From a virus, in the IMG/VR virus record IMGVR_UViG_3300013307_000021, positions 1 through 63,584 of that record: a stretch of DNA of 63,584 nt. One strand, given 5' to 3'. A model generated the notes under the pieces. That model searched no databases. It was not told the DNA's origin and was given only the letters and a program-made list of their open reading frames with translations. Positions 63,349-63,584 of this stretch are shown piece after piece (positions within the stretch are counted from its first letter, which is position 1; each line of letters opens with the position of its first letter). The position numbers and the translations under genes are program-made.

Positions 63349-63584
63349 CGCCATTGGAGCGGATAAAGGCTCTAAGAGAGATTGGTATCACCTTATTCCC
63401 TAATCTAACTCTAGAACAGAGGAGAAGTCTTATGTACATTGAAGATGAACCTGCCTTGGTAGCTGCAAACCCTCTGCAAGAGCAGTTGGATCAAATGACA
63501 GCGGCATACAATGCTCAAGTGAAGCGAGGACAGACGCTGCAAAAGCAACGTGACCTTGCTATGACATTAGCTCAGAATTATGCA
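63345..63584 (+). CDS. Unknown protein, N-terminal part (runs off the window)
   Basis: An open frame of 80 codons begins at ATG 63345, overlapping the upstream stop, and is not closed by the right edge. The visible part is helical, with Glu/Gln/Arg-rich segments and a Pro-Leu-Gln-Glu-Gln stretch. No family can be named. Confidence 0.6.
   Translation, partial: MTPLERIKALREIGITLFPNLTLEQRRSLMYIEDEPALVAANPLQEQLDQMTAAYNAQVKRGQTLQKQRDLAMTLAQNYA

Noticed and set aside
1-63584. Genome-wide reassignment of TAG
   Set aside because: Several genes end at TAG (for example 1037-1039 and 28144-28146), and no other in-frame TAG interrupts a recognised gene.
1-63584. tRNA genes, CRISPR arrays, transposases or integrases
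   Set aside because: No cloverleaf-like sequence, regular repeat-spacer array or matching protein was noticed on either strand. A tRNA search by program would settle the first point.

Overview
This window is a 63.6-kb piece of a large, strictly lytic-looking tailed phage with a contractile tail (myovirus morphology). The evidence is a full head and tail cassette: terminase, portal, prohead protease, scaffold, major capsid protein, sheath, tube, frameshifted tail-assembly chaperone, tape measure, hub, spike, baseplate wedge, fibres and tailspikes. An A-family DNA polymerase and a primase-helicase are also encoded. Strong Shine-Dalgarno sites, sigma-70 style TTGACA/TATAAT promoters, an inner-membrane/lipoprotein spanin pair and polysaccharide-recognising tailspikes point to a Gram-negative host, probably an enterobacterium. 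I saw no integrase, repressor, transposase, tRNA or CRISPR array. Gene names below are assigned from the protein sequences alone.

Layout. Bases 1-26649, plus strand: lysis (spanins), DNA packaging, head, tail, baseplate and fibre genes in the usual order. Bases 26651-26720: two back-to-back terminators where the late and early blocks converge. Bases 26744-61501, minus strand: SSB, nucleotidyltransferase, small proteins, DNA polymerase, primase-helicase, a four-gene glycosyltransferase cluster, a cell-wall hydrolase, an island of tellurium-resistance-type (Ter) stress proteins (TerD, vWA/TerF-like, TelA, TerC/DUF475, plus a SprT-like protease and several envelope proteins), a macro-domain protein, a MazG-like protein, a YqeY-like protein, a UvrD-type helicase, a second nucleotidyltransferase, a second tailspike with its own promoter and terminator, and a run of small unknown proteins. 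Bases 61006-61261 are non-coding and structured. A divergent promoter pair at 61530-61578 starts a new plus-strand operon that runs off the right end.

The most notable points are these. The terminase large-subunit gene carries a mini-intein inside its Walker A motif and, further on, an in-frame amber codon. The scaffold seems to start inside a longer gene at a TTG codon. The tail-assembly chaperone is made by -1 frameshifting at a T TTT TTC site. A dispersed Ter-type module sits in a phage genome. One glycosyltransferase seems to start at a non-canonical codon. The second tailspike is broken by a one-base frameshift. Many sigma-70-like promoters have a -35 box touching or containing the stop codon of the gene upstream, and a subset have an inverted repeat around the -10 box.

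How the genes work together: the early minus-strand block supplies replication (polymerase, primase-helicase, SSB, helicase) and a large host-takeover/stress set, while the plus-strand block builds the virion. The tailspikes at 24079 and 54478 are paralogous and probably give two alternative surface-glycan specificities.
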